A DNA stretch of 64,000 nucleotides from PKWO01 sp036384915. Its GTDB lineage: Bacteria > Pseudomonadota > Gammaproteobacteria > Burkholderiales > Burkholderiaceae_D. The notes under the pieces were generated by a model. It was not told where the DNA came from and did not search any database. It saw only the letters and a program-made list of their open reading frames with translations. Where the stretch lies: assembly GCA_036384915.1 (NCBI GenBank), contig DASVLJ010000015.1, positions 62,001 to 126,000 of the forward strand, in the 5' to 3' direction. Positions 8,880 through 18,319 of this stretch are shown piece by piece. Each line of letters opens with the position of its first letter. Position 1 is the stretch's first letter. A program made the position numbers and the translations under genes.

Positions 8880-10151
8880 ATGAACGACGCTTCTCCACCT
8901 TTGCTGCGTCTGCGCCAGGTCGGCATGGGCTATGCCAGCGACGGCGGACTGCCCACGCAGGTGCTCAACGGCATCGATCTGCAACTGCGCGAAGGCGAAA
9001 TTGTCGGCTTGCTGGGCCGTTCGGGCTGCGGAAAATCGACCTTGCTGCGCATTGCCAACGGCATTTTGCCGCCGACGGCGGGCACGGTCGAATATTTGGG
9101 CCGGGAATTGCATGGGCCGGCCGCCGGTATCGCCATGGTGTTCCAGACCTTCGCGCTGTTTCCCTGGCTGACCATCGAACAAAACGTTGCCGTCGGCCTC
9201 GAAGCGCAGGGCATGGCGCGCAAGGATATCGAAGCGCGCGTGGCCGGGGCGATTGCCATGATAGGGCTGGACGGTTTCGAGCGCGCCTATCCGCGCGAGC
9301 TTTCCGGCGGCATGCGGCAGCGCGTCGGTTTCGCGCGCGCGATGGTGATCGCACCGTCCATCCTGCTGATGGACGAACCGTTTTCCGCGCTTGACGTGCT
9401 CACTGCGGAAACGCTGCGCACCGACTTCCTCGATCTGTGGATCGAGCGGCAAATGCCCACCAAGGCGGTGTTGCTGGTGACGCACAACATCGAGGAAGCC
9501 GTCCTGATGTGCGACCGCATCCTGCTGCTGGCCTCGCACCCGGGCAGGATCGTCGCCGAAGTGCCGGTGGACTTGCCCAGGCCGCGCGACCGCGCCGGCA
9601 ACGCCTTCCGCAACGTGGTGGACGATATCTATGAGGCATTGACTGCGCGCCAGGCCATCGCCACCGGTGCGCCGATGCGGATCTTGCCGCGCGCCACCGT
9701 GGGGCAGGTGATCGGCCTCGTGCAAGTGCTCGGCGAGGCGCGCTTCGGCGGATCGGCCACGCTTGCCACGCTGGCCGAAGCGCTCGACATCGAACTCGAT
9801 ACCCTGCTGCCGAACGCCGATGCGCTGCAATTGCTCGAATTTGCGGAAGTCCGCGACGGCCGGATCCGCTTGACGCCGGCGGGCCGGGTCTTCGGACAAA
9901 GCGAGGCCGAAGAGCGCAAGCGCCTGTTCGGCGAACACCTGCTGGAATTCGTCCCGCTGGCCGCGCATATCAGGCGGATACTGGACGAACGCGAAGACCA
10001 TCGCGTGCCGATGAGCGTCTTCCTCGCTGAGCTGGAAACACGCTTGACGCCGCCGGAAGCGCTGCGCGCGCTGCACATCGTCACCGCGTGGGGACGCTAT
10101 GCCGGCATATACGCCTACGACATTCGCGCACGGGTGTTTTTTATTCCTTGA
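8880..10151 (+). CDS. ABC transporter ATP-binding protein with C-terminal AAA-associated domain
   Basis: ATPase of 423 residues partnering the permease encoded just upstream. Motifs in order are Walker A GRSGCGKST, the signature LSGGMRQRVG, Walker B ILLMDEPF and the switch histidine in LLVTHN. After the roughly 250-residue nitrate/sulfonate-type ATPase domain there is an extra C-terminal region of about 150 residues, predicted mainly helical and resembling the AAA-associated domain found in a subset of these ATPases. This domain may couple transport to a signal, but that is inference. The ATG at 8880 was preferred over one at 8841 because the latter overlaps the permease gene by 35 bases. Confidence 0.85.
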   Translation: MNDASPPLLRLRQVGMGYASDGGLPTQVLNGIDLQLREGEIVGLLGRSGCGKSTLLRIANGILPPTAGTVEYLGRELHGPAAGIAMVFQTFALFPWLTIEQNVAVGLEAQGMARKDIEARVAGAIAMIGLDGFERAYPRELSGGMRQRVGFARAMVIAPSILLMDEPFSALDVLTAETLRTDFLDLWIERQMPTKAVLLVTHNIEEAVLMCDRILLLASHPGRIVAEVPVDLPRPRDRAGNAFRNVVDDIYEALTARQAIATGAPMRILPRATVGQVIGLVQVLGEARFGGSATLATLAEALDIELDTLLPNADALQLLEFAEVRDGRIRLTPAGRVFGQSEAEERKRLFGEHLLEFVPLAAHIRRILDEREDHRVPMSVFLAELETRLTPPEALRALHIVTAWGRYAGIYAYDIRARVFFIP

Positions 10152-10302
10152 AAGAGACCATGGCGTTGTCGCCGCTTCCAGCCGCACCGCCGTACTGTCT
10201 TCGTCGCGGCGCTCCCGGGAATGCGACGGCAAATGCAAAACAGCGCCGCCCGGTTTCGTCACAATTGCGTCGCGAGGAACCGGTTGAAATTTGCGTCGAT
10301 AG

Positions 10303-13300
10303 ATGCTTCAATATGCGGCAAATTGCAGTCGACCCCGCGACAACCACAATCCCTTCCATTTGCAAACACTGACCTTCCATTTCGGCGATTGGCGGATTGA
10401 GCCCGGCACCCGTACCCTGAGCCGCGGCGCGGACAGCGTACAAATCGATCCGCGCGCCATGGACGTGCTCGTTGCGCTATGCCTTCAAGCCGGCGAAGTC
10501 GTCAGTGCGGACGAACTGATGCGGCGTTGTTGGGCCGGTATGGTCGTCGGCGAGAACCAGGTACACAAGGCCATCGCGCAACTTCGGCGCGCCCTGGGCG
10601 ATAGTGCGGGCACCGCGGCCTATATCGAGAACATCCGCAAACGCGGCTATCGTACCGTGGCGCCTGTCCTGCTCGCGCCGGGCGGCAGATCGCAGGCCAA
10701 TGCCAAAAGCTGGGCCGACGAATCGCCTTACGTGGGCCTCGATGCATTCGGTGCCGCACATGCCCCGGTCTTCTTCGGCCGCGACGCGGCCATCGGCCAA
10801 CTCCATGACGCCGTCGTCGCGCAAGCCCGCTCCGGCGGCGGTTTGGTGCTGGTGCTCGGTCCCAGCGGCAGCGGCAAGACCTCGCTGGTTCAAGCCGGGC
10901 TGATCCCCGCGCTCAGCCGCACGGAGGAGCCGGTGCAGGCTCTTGCCTCGGCCGTACTCGACCTGGGCGGCATCGGCGACGAGCCGCTTCTGACGGCGCT
11001 GGGCAGCGCGCTGCTCGACCTCGATCTCGACGGCAAACCCTTGCTGGCCGGGCGCAACGCCGAGGGAATCGGCATCGACCTGCACCGTGTTCCCGACGTG
11101 GTGCTGGCCGAACTGGGACGCCTGACCGCGAACCGGCCGAACGCGCGCGCCATTCTGTTTGTCGATCGGCTGGAAGCCCTGTTTTCCAACCTGGCGCTGG
11201 AAGACGAACAACGGCAATCCTTCCTGGCCGCGCTCGACAAGCTGGCAAGCAGCGGTTCGGTGGCGGTGATCGCAGCCTGCCGCAACGACTTCTATCCGCA
11301 AATTGCCGACCAGCCGCTGCTCATGGCAGGCAAGCCGCTCGGCAGGCACTTCGACCTGCACCCGCCGAACCGGGCCGAAATCGCATTGATGATCCGCCTG
11401 CCCGCCGCCGCTGCCGGCCTTGGCTTCGGCATCGACGAGAACACCCAGGCACGGCTGGACGACTTGCTGTGCGAAGCCGCCGCCCATGGGCCCGATGCCC
11501 TGCCGCTCCTGCAATACACCCTGCACGAACTCTACCTGCAGCGCGGCCCCGCCGGCGAGCTCACCATGGAAGCCTATCGTATGCTGGGCGGGCTGGAAGG
11601 CGCCATCGGCCGTCGCGCGGAGGCCACGCTGGCCGATCTGCCTGAGGCATCCCAGGCCGCGCTGCCGCGCGTTCTCTCGATGCTCGTCACGCTCGGCGCC
11701 AACGAGGAAGTCGTCGGCAGCCACCGCGCGCCCTGGTCGGCATTGCAAGGCGAGGCGGAACACACGCTGGTGCGCGCCCTGGTGGAGCACCGCCTGTTCG
11801 TCAGCCACATGCGCGACAAGGTGCCGGTATTCGGCGTGGCGCATGAAGCGCTGTTGCGCCAGTGGCCGCGGGCGGTCGAATGGGTCGCCATGCACCGCCA
11901 GGCACTGCGTGTGCGGAGCCGGCTCGAAGGTCAGGCCAGGCAGTGGATTGCCGACGGCCGCCATGCCCACCGCCTGCTGCCGCGCGGCAAACCGCTCATC
12001 GAATCGAGCGAATTGATCGAGCACGGCACGATTCCGCTCTCCGACGACGTGCAGGCGCTGATCCGGGCGTCCGTACGGCGCGTCAAGCTTGGCGACCGCC
12101 TGCGGTTCGGCGCCTTGGCCAGCTTTGTCTGTATCGCGGCGCTGGCTGCGGCGATGGGGCTGCGCGCAAGCCGCGCCCAGGACGTTGCCCTGAAACGCCA
12201 GCAGGAAGCGGACGATTTGATGGGGTATCTGGTCGGGGAGTTGGCGGACAAACTCAGGCCGTTGGGCAGGCTGGACCTGCTCGACGGTGCCAATGGCAAG
12301 GCCTTGCAATATCTGCAGGCCAATTCGGACAGCGACGATTCACCGGAAAACAGGCTGCAGCACGCGCAAACGTTGCAAACCATCGCCGAAGTGGCCCGGT
12401 CGCGCGGGGATATCGACCGTGCCATGCAAGCCCTGCAAAAGGCCCGCTCGCTCGTGAACGCCAATTTGGCGCAATCGCCTTACGCCCCCGTCCTGCTGAA
12501 GCAGGCGGGCGGCATAGCATTCTGGATCGGCCAGATCGACATGGACCACGGGCGCTATAACGAAGCGAGAGTATCGTTCGACGAATACCTGGCGCTGAGC
12601 AAACGGATGGTTGAACTGGCGCCGGCCGATCCGGAAGCGGTGCAGGAACTTGCCTACGCAAACTATGACGAGGGCGATCTGGCCCTGGAACAGAACAAAC
12701 CGGCCTTGGCGCAACACTCGTACCAGAGCGCGCTGACCCTTTGGGAAACGGCGCTGCAAGTCCGGCAAGGCAACCGGGTGCTGCGCGCCGAGCATGCCAA
12801 GAGCGCCGGCCGGCTGGCACGGGCGGAGTCCATGTTGGGGCGCTTGCCGCAGGCGATGGCGCATTTCCGGCAGCAGACAAGCGAATTGCGCAGGCTGGTG
12901 GACGAGGCGCCGACGGAGTGGCGCTGGCAGGTCTTGACCGCATCGGCGGAATACAACGAGGCCAACGCCATGCAGGCGGACGGCCAGCTCGATGAGGCGC
13001 AGGAAAGCTATGCCTCCGCGCTGCGGCGGCTGCGTGAGGCAAACGGCGCGAACCCGGGCAATCGATTGTGGCAGCGGGAGCAGCTCTTGTACGAGTACAA
13101 GTTTGCCATGCTCGACCTTTGGCGCGGCAGGGCCGAGCGCTGCGCTGCAGCGCTCGAACAAATTGACAGCCGCCTTACGGACCTCATCCGGCAAGACCCG
13201 AAGAATGCCATTTCCTTGCGCGTGCTTGCGACCGTCAAGCTGGGTTCCGCCAAGGCGCTCATTGCGCAGGGCAAGCTGCCTGCGGCAAGCGCGCGGCTGG

Positions 13301-13641
13301 GCGAGGCAGTTGATTTGCTTTCCAGGACCATCGACTATCGCAACGGCACCAGCGGAGCGGTGAAGACGATGGCGGAAGTATTGATTGAAAAAGGGATGGT
13401 TGAAAGAGGGCTTGGACGGCTGCAAAGCTCCGGACAGGCCTGTCAATCCGCCGTGAACACATTGGAACCGCTGGTGCCGGGTAGCGAGGATTACGAACTA
13501 CTCGACCCATGGATTCGCGCGCATGCCTGCTTGGGGAGGGAGCAGGAAGTGCGCACGCAGGAAGCGCAGTTACAACGCATGGGATATCGACACCCAGACT
13601 ATCTTTTTTACTTGCAGAACAACCGGAGCAATTTACTATGA
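10303..13641 (+). CDS. winged-helix / STAND NTPase / membrane / TPR regulator
   Basis: A 1112-residue multidomain protein. Residues about 25-120 form an OmpR/CadC-type winged-helix DNA-binding domain ending in RKRGYRTVAPV. Residues about 142-550 form a STAND-class NTPase with Walker A GPSGSGKTS (186-194) and a Walker B-like ILFVDRLEALF near 285. A single membrane helix lies at about 605-622, and the remaining 480 residues are TPR-like helical repeats. By analogy with CadC, the DNA-binding end would be cytoplasmic and the TPR end periplasmic, with the NTPase as an added switch. ATG 10303 lacks a strong ribosome-binding site; a TTG at 10360 just before the winged helix is an alternative. Its stop overlaps the next start. 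Confidence 0.75.
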   Translation: MLQYAANCSRPRDNHNPFHLQTLTFHFGDWRIEPGTRTLSRGADSVQIDPRAMDVLVALCLQAGEVVSADELMRRCWAGMVVGENQVHKAIAQLRRALGDSAGTAAYIENIRKRGYRTVAPVLLAPGGRSQANAKSWADESPYVGLDAFGAAHAPVFFGRDAAIGQLHDAVVAQARSGGGLVLVLGPSGSGKTSLVQAGLIPALSRTEEPVQALASAVLDLGGIGDEPLLTALGSALLDLDLDGKPLLAGRNAEGIGIDLHRVPDVVLAELGRLTANRPNARAILFVDRLEALFSNLALEDEQRQSFLAALDKLASSGSVAVIAACRNDFYPQIADQPLLMAGKPLGRHFDLHPPNRAEIALMIRLPAAAAGLGFGIDENTQARLDDLLCEAAAHGPDALPLLQYTLHELYLQRGPAGELTMEAYRMLGGLEGAIGRRAEATLADLPEASQAALPRVLSMLVTLGANEEVVGSHRAPWSALQGEAEHTLVRALVEHRLFVSHMRDKVPVFGVAHEALLRQWPRAVEWVAMHRQALRVRSRLEGQARQWIADGRHAHRLLPRGKPLIESSELIEHGTIPLSDDVQALIRASVRRVKLGDRLRFGALASFVCIAALAAAMGLRASRAQDVALKRQQEADDLMGYLVGELADKLRPLGRLDLLDGANGKALQYLQANSDSDDSPENRLQHAQTLQTIAEVARSRGDIDRAMQALQKARSLVNANLAQSPYAPVLLKQAGGIAFWIGQIDMDHGRYNEARVSFDEYLALSKRMVELAPADPEAVQELAYANYDEGDLALEQNKPALAQHSYQSALTLWETALQVRQGNRVLRAEHAKSAGRLARAESMLGRLPQAMAHFRQQTSELRRLVDEAPTEWRWQVLTASAEYNEANAMQADGQLDEAQESYASALRRLREANGANPGNRLWQREQLLYEYKFAMLDLWRGRAERCAAALEQIDSRLTDLIRQDPKNAISLRVLATVKLGSAKALIAQGKLPAASARLGEAVDLLSRTIDYRNGTSGAVKTMAEVLIEKGMVERGLGRLQSSGQACQSAVNTLEPLVPGSEDYELLDPWIRAHACLGREQEVRTQEAQLQRMGYRHPDYLFYLQNNRSNLL

Positions 13642-14045
13642 GCGGTACTTACTACAATCCAGTTTTCGCAGTCACCGTTACGGCGAAACAAGGCCAAAGA
13701 CCACTGTGGGACTTTAATGAAACCACGGGTAAGCACCCAGGCGACAAGGGGCAGTTCATGCAATTCACGCCCACGGGTCCGGGGAGTATTACCTTCAATT
13801 TACCTTCTGGTAGTTCATATCTCTTTAACCCCAACTACTTCCCTACAATTTTCAACAATTCGAGTCAGATCATTAGCAGTCCGGAGGTCACTAACGGCAA
13901 CCTGACTCTGACCTTGGCGGTCAATGGCGCATTGCCCGATCACTCGACGCCAATCTCGATATTCCTGTTTGTCGTCGACGGGAAGGGCAATATCCATGTA
14001 AGCCCGGACCCGTCGGCCGATCCCCAGGGCACGGGTGGATACTGA
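13638..14045 (+). CDS. small beta-rich protein coupled to the STAND regulator
   Basis: A 135-residue protein that I do not recognise. It has no signal peptide or membrane helix. Its composition is rich in Ser, Thr, Asn, Pro and Gly, with alternating hydrophobic strands suggesting a compact beta fold. It ends in a DPSADP-containing tail. Its ATG overlaps the TGA of the regulator gene (ATGA), which implies translational coupling and a functional link. The GH64-PixA gene, whose product also looks beta-rich, converges on it. A ligand or effector of the regulator, or an inclusion-type protein, is possible, but no function is assigned. Confidence 0.7.
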   Translation: MSGTYYNPVFAVTVTAKQGQRPLWDFNETTGKHPGDKGQFMQFTPTGPGSITFNLPSGSSYLFNPNYFPTIFNNSSQIISSPEVTNGNLTLTLAVNGALPDHSTPISIFLFVVDGKGNIHVSPDPSADPQGTGGY

Positions 14046-14103
14046 CCTCAAGAGTGTTTCCGGAGGCTTTTTCTCCCATGCCCGGGAATAGACATCCGAT
14101 AGT

Positions 14104-14122
14104 CCCCCGGTAAAACCGGGGG
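14104..14122. terminator. hairpin between convergent genes
   Basis: CCCCCGGT-AAA-ACCGGGGG is a perfect 8-bp stem with a 3-base loop, placed between two converging genes. There is no T-run on either side, so it may act as a bidirectional transcription barrier or an mRNA 3'-end stabiliser rather than a classical intrinsic terminator. Confidence 0.5.
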
Positions 14123-14140
14123 TGCCGGATCCTTCGCCGG

Positions 14141-16207
14141 TCAGGCTGTCACTTTGATAAACGGATCCCAAAAGAAATATCCGACCGTTTCTCCCGTCGC
14201 GTTATCGACGATCATGAAGGCCCAGCTGTACTGTACGCTGCCTACGCTCTCCACGTTGGCGGTCCACACTGTCATCGTCATGGTCGATGCGGCGGGCACG
14301 GTCGGATTGCCGGGCGTGTTGCAGTAAGTGGTTACCGTCTTGGTTACCGGTTGCGGCGGCGAGATGATGCCGGTCTTGTTCGGCACGAAATTGTAGAGCA
14401 GGCAGTTGTAGGTGAAGTCGGCCGACGGATTGGTGATCGACCAGCGCACCTGGTCGCCCACACTGCAATCGAGGGTGAGTTCCGACTTACCCTGATCGTT
14501 CGAGACATAGCTGCCGTCGGCGATCATGAAGATGTATTGGTCGGACTCTTTCCAGCTTCCCAAAGACGTGGGCGCCGTAGCCGTCCCTGCGGCGAGCTTG
14601 CCGGCGGCAACGGCTTGCATGATGGTGTTGGCGTCGATCACGCAGACGATGTCGGCAGTGCTGGCTTCCCATGGAGCCAAGGTCACGGTCAGCTTGCTCG
14701 GTGCGCTTGTCCAGTTCGAGGTCAAGGTCGAACTGAAGCCGCCCTGGTCATCGAATGGGAAGGCATAGGCGCGTCCGCCGATTGACACCGCCGGTTGGTG
14801 GAAGAACTTGGCGTAAGCATTGAACGTCGCGCCGCTAGGGTAAAACTTGCTAAAGGAGAGGTATAGGTCATTTTGCGGCAGAATCTCTTGCTCCGAAGTC
14901 ACATTGAATGTCGTGTCGCTGGTGATCTTGGAGACCTGCAGAGGAATACCGGAGGAAAACGACAGGACGTTCATGCCAACGGTGAGGTTGTCGGTCGTGT
15001 TGGGCGAATCCTGATCTTCGTAGGCCGTTTGCAGCGTGACGACCGACGTATACAGTCCGGTCGTTGGATTCCGAACACTCGGTGCGATGCTGCCGGTCAG
15101 CGTAAACCAACTTTGCGCATAGCCTCGATTGAGCGCCGTCGCCACCTGGTTTTCGAGGTTGCCCAGAACGTTGGCTTGAGGCGTGGGCGCTGAAATGTTC
15201 AATTGATACAGGTCGTCGGCAAAAACGCCGTTGCAGGCAAAGACCATTTGCGAGGGCGATTCGCTTGGATTCAGCCGGCCTGGCGCATTGCCTGATGTGG
15301 TCCACCATTGCGGCGGCGGCGGCGGTGGGTTGCCGTTGAATGTCTTGTGGCCCGCCGGGTTGTTGGTGCTGAAAAACGGGTAGTAGATGTTGTAGGGACC
15401 GACGCCTTCCGGCGGAGTCGACGGCACGCCAGGGTTGATAGGCGCATTGCTGGAGAAGTTGAATTGAAGCACGCTGTAGTCGTGCATCTTGCCGTCCGAT
15501 CCCATTTCCGTCGAAGTCGTCACTGTGCCCGTGTAGGGGTAGGCTCTATCCGAATTGAGATAGAGCGCATTTTGACTGTAGTAGGTAAACAGTTCGTCTG
15601 TCGCCTGTGTGAAAACCGTACCGAGGCTGCTTGCCGGATTTTTGACCAGCGCCATGTTGGGGCTCAATATCCGGTAAAAACCACCATTGCCATTCCCGAA
15701 CAGGCAGTCCTGGTAGACGGCCTCCAGTTTCTGCTGGAAATGCGTCAGGATGCTGGTGCGAGCCATTTTTACGCCCGCCGTCGCGCCGAAAGAAGGATCC
15801 GGCGGATAGATGTCAAGCGCGATCGGAAATCCGAATTGGTCCGCCTGCGTCGTATTGACGACCAATTGTTGCGCGGCGCCGCTGTTGAGACTGAATTCGA
15901 TCCAATCGTAATAGAAATCGGCGGTGGTCGGATCGACACCTTGGGGCGTAATCGCCGCGCCGGAACTGCTGAAGTAGATTCGCCCGCCGGTCACCACCAG
16001 CGAACTGTCGAGCTGGAGCGGGCCGGTCAGCGCGGATAACTGCCGGACCGGCGATCCGCTTCCGTTGGGGGTGCAAACGCCGTCGGCTGCGATCGAGAAA
16101 TTGACTTTCGCTCCGTTGACTGTGCCGACCATGCTGATGTACGGATCGGCGATCGGCGTATTGCTGCCGGCGTTGTTTGAAATTGCGATTTCGACATACG
16201 TAGTCAT
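14141..16207 (-). CDS. GH64-like beta-1,3-glucanase domain fused to AidA/PixA inclusion-body domain
   Basis: A 688-residue protein with no signal peptide. The first roughly 500 residues resemble glycoside hydrolase family 64 (beta-1,3-glucanase), including an ALDIYPPDP stretch near 130 and GGRAYAFPFDDQGG near 480. A proline run sits around residue 300. Residues about 510-688 match the AidA/PixA family of inclusion-body proteins: they begin IVCVIDANTIM, contain a central VGDQVRW strand and end in GYFFWDP. GGAG seven bases upstream fixes the start at 16207; a longer frame upstream lacks a site. No catalytic residues could be verified. The combination suggests a glucan-binding or lytic protein stored or displayed in bulk. 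Confidence 0.65.
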   Translation of the reverse strand: MTTYVEIAISNNAGSNTPIADPYISMVGTVNGAKVNFSIAADGVCTPNGSGSPVRQLSALTGPLQLDSSLVVTGGRIYFSSSGAAITPQGVDPTTADFYYDWIEFSLNSGAAQQLVVNTTQADQFGFPIALDIYPPDPSFGATAGVKMARTSILTHFQQKLEAVYQDCLFGNGNGGFYRILSPNMALVKNPASSLGTVFTQATDELFTYYSQNALYLNSDRAYPYTGTVTTSTEMGSDGKMHDYSVLQFNFSSNAPINPGVPSTPPEGVGPYNIYYPFFSTNNPAGHKTFNGNPPPPPPQWWTTSGNAPGRLNPSESPSQMVFACNGVFADDLYQLNISAPTPQANVLGNLENQVATALNRGYAQSWFTLTGSIAPSVRNPTTGLYTSVVTLQTAYEDQDSPNTTDNLTVGMNVLSFSSGIPLQVSKITSDTTFNVTSEQEILPQNDLYLSFSKFYPSGATFNAYAKFFHQPAVSIGGRAYAFPFDDQGGFSSTLTSNWTSAPSKLTVTLAPWEASTADIVCVIDANTIMQAVAAGKLAAGTATAPTSLGSWKESDQYIFMIADGSYVSNDQGKSELTLDCSVGDQVRWSITNPSADFTYNCLLYNFVPNKTGIISPPQPVTKTVTTYCNTPGNPTVPAASTMTMTVWTANVESVGSVQYSWAFMIVDNATGETVGYFFWDPFIKVTA

Positions 16208-16300
16208 TTTGTTCTCCTGTTTTAGTGATCGTTTTGAAAAAGATGCTTCCATAGGGGGATTCATCAATACCCCGGCCACTGCCGTAGAGCGTTATACGAC

Positions 16301-17797
16301 CTAGGGCGCGGGGCTGGCCGCCGGTATCGTGTTCGTCACTTCGTAGGGAGAATGCACGGCCAGGACGTGGCTGATCGCGACGCGCCGGCGGGGCAGCGAT
16401 TGAAGCGGGCCGCTGGCGGGCTCCACGTAAGACTGGGCGTTGTGGCATGCGAAACAGTTGCCGAGATTGGCCGGGGAGGTCTGATCCGTCGGCGATTGCA
16501 CGAAAGTCTCGGCCGTGCTGTTGGCGAGATTGACCGAGCCTACCGCCTGGGCTTGATTCATTTGCAGCGCCGCGCTGCGATTTTCATTGGTATAGACATT
16601 GGGCTGGAACCACACAGTGCCGATCAAGTCGTAGTTGGCGAACTCGTTCTTGGCGGATTCGCCTCTGAGAAAATGGTGCGCGGCCGAGTTCAGGTTGAAA
16701 ATATTCTGCGGGCCGTTGGGGGAATTCGTTTCTCCTCCCGTCATATTTTCCTGCAGGGCGTTCGATACGGGACTGAAGGTTTGGGTCTTTTCGTGGAAGG
16801 TCAACACCGGTGCCGCGGGCGGCGTTGTATCGGTCGCGATGTTCACGTTGGAGTAAGGCGTGCCTGCCTGGTAGAACGTGAACGGTTCGGGGGAATACGC
16901 AGCGCAGCCTTGCTGTTGAGGGCACTGGTTTGCAAAATCGTTGTCGAACAGGCGCGGCGTGTTGAGGTGATGCTCGAACGTCGCCCACAGGAATTCGGGA
17001 TGCCCTTTGCTGAAACCTACCACGTGCAACCCCACGAGCGCGACTTTGGCCGATACGGTGACCGGCTTGCCGGTTGTCGCATCTGTCTTGACCACCACCA
17101 TGCCGGGGTTCTTCGGATCGAAGGTCAGGACCGGCACCTTGGCGTCGGTGACGAAGGCGCCGGCCGGCGCGTCCTTGACCGAATCGATGCGCATCCAAGT
17201 GGCCTTGAACACGGCTGCGCCGACTTCGAAGTAGGGGTCTGTTCCGAGATTGCGCAGGTAGTTGCCGTTGGCGATCAAGTTTTCCTTTGCGGTCTTGGCG
17301 TAGGAGTCGTTCATGTGCACGGAGGCATAGACCGGATAGCCGTTCGGCCCCACCAGCATATTGCCGTCGGCTTCGACGATGGCACCGGCACCTTCGCGCT
17401 TGCCATCGCTTTTGTGCACGCGCGTGGACAAGACCAGTTCGCCGGCCTGGGCGTGGTTTGAGCCGGAAACCAGGTCGTTCGGGGTCGTCAGACTCAAGAA
17501 GCGCGGCCTTCCGTTTTGGTCCGGCGCGGTCGCCCAGGCGAAGTTTTCCCAGGCCCATTGGTGGAATTCGCAGTCGTCTGTCGGTTCGGCCGTTTCGATC
17601 CCGGCGTTCGGCTGCTGTTGCCGTTTCATGGCGGCGGTGAAGCCGGAATGCGGACAGGCTTGCTGGGCGATAGCCTTGTCCTGGTGCGGTGCGTTCGCGG
17701 CCGGTGATGCGGTCGATTGACCTTCGGCCGTATGGATCGTAAACAAGAACGCCGCCGCCAGACTACCGGCTGCGGCCAATTTCAAAGCTGTCTGCAT
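16301..17797 (-). CDS. secreted mono-haem cytochrome-like protein
   Basis: A 498-residue exported protein with a clear N-terminal signal peptide (AAFLFTIHTAEG, cleavage near residue 26). One c-type haem motif, CFACH, lies close to residue 447. The body contains no domain I recognise. Repeated motifs such as VHMNDSYAKTAKENL and HFLRGESAKNEFANYD suggest a large beta/alpha periplasmic domain. The single haem near the C-terminus resembles hypothetical cytochrome-family proteins of Proteobacteria that lack known partners. It is transcribed in the same direction as the GH64-PixA gene 93 bases downstream, and an inverted repeat lies about 160 bases upstream. Confidence 0.65.
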   Translation of the reverse strand: MQTALKLAAAGSLAAAFLFTIHTAEGQSTASPAANAPHQDKAIAQQACPHSGFTAAMKRQQQPNAGIETAEPTDDCEFHQWAWENFAWATAPDQNGRPRFLSLTTPNDLVSGSNHAQAGELVLSTRVHKSDGKREGAGAIVEADGNMLVGPNGYPVYASVHMNDSYAKTAKENLIANGNYLRNLGTDPYFEVGAAVFKATWMRIDSVKDAPAGAFVTDAKVPVLTFDPKNPGMVVVKTDATTGKPVTVSAKVALVGLHVVGFSKGHPEFLWATFEHHLNTPRLFDNDFANQCPQQQGCAAYSPEPFTFYQAGTPYSNVNIATDTTPPAAPVLTFHEKTQTFSPVSNALQENMTGGETNSPNGPQNIFNLNSAAHHFLRGESAKNEFANYDLIGTVWFQPNVYTNENRSAALQMNQAQAVGSVNLANSTAETFVQSPTDQTSPANLGNCFACHNAQSYVEPASGPLQSLPRRRVAISHVLAVHSPYEVTNTIPAASPAP

Positions 17798-18319
17798 GAT
17801 GGAATTTCCTCCCAGGAAAGTCGGCGAATGCCGGCCGCAGCGTGCATGCGCGGCGGCAGGGCGGATCGCAAAGCGTTACGGCTACGTTGCGGAAAGGCCT
17901 TCTGGCCCTTCCCGGAATCGACTTTATGGAAGGTGTCGGGGTTTGTTCAGTATCTTCACCGTTACACAGACGATGTAACGGTGTGGGCGGGCGATGCGGA
18001 AAACGCATCGTCGATGGGCGCGCGGTGGAATTCGATTGCGAATTCCCGGGCGAGCGCATATTCGAATCGACCATGCCGTTTATTCGCATGGCAGACTTGC
18101 CGCCAATGCGCGTTTCAAAGTTGCCGGTATGCGCGCCGGGTCAATGGCGGCTTAGCGCTGGTCAGCGGGTACTGCTGATTTTCGCCCCATTGGTCGGCAA
18201 TACCCTCTTAGCGGTCACCCGCTGGGGGATATTGGCAGGAACAAAGATTTTGCTATTGACTCGCCGCTTTCAGTATCCGGCGCCGGCAGGAAACGCCCCA
18301 TTGCGGACTTGAAGTAACT
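17798..18319. other. 522-bp intergenic region
   Basis: No convincing gene. The overlapping frames lack ribosome-binding sites and recognisable products. The only structured element seen is the inverted repeat at 17957-17983. Base composition becomes less GC-rich towards its right end, marking the edge of the accessory stretch. Confidence 0.5.
17957..17983. repeat. inverted repeat CACCGTTACA-N7-TGTAACGGTG
   Basis: Perfect 10-bp arms separated by CAGACGA. It lies about 160 bases upstream of the mono-haem protein gene and could be an operator for a dimeric repressor or a hairpin in the leader. No T-run follows it on either strand. Confidence 0.5.

Noticed and set aside
17842..18312. Rightward open frame of 156 codons in the 17.8-18.3 kb gap
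   Set aside because: No ribosome-binding site, no recognisable product, and it runs through the inverted repeat; probably non-coding.
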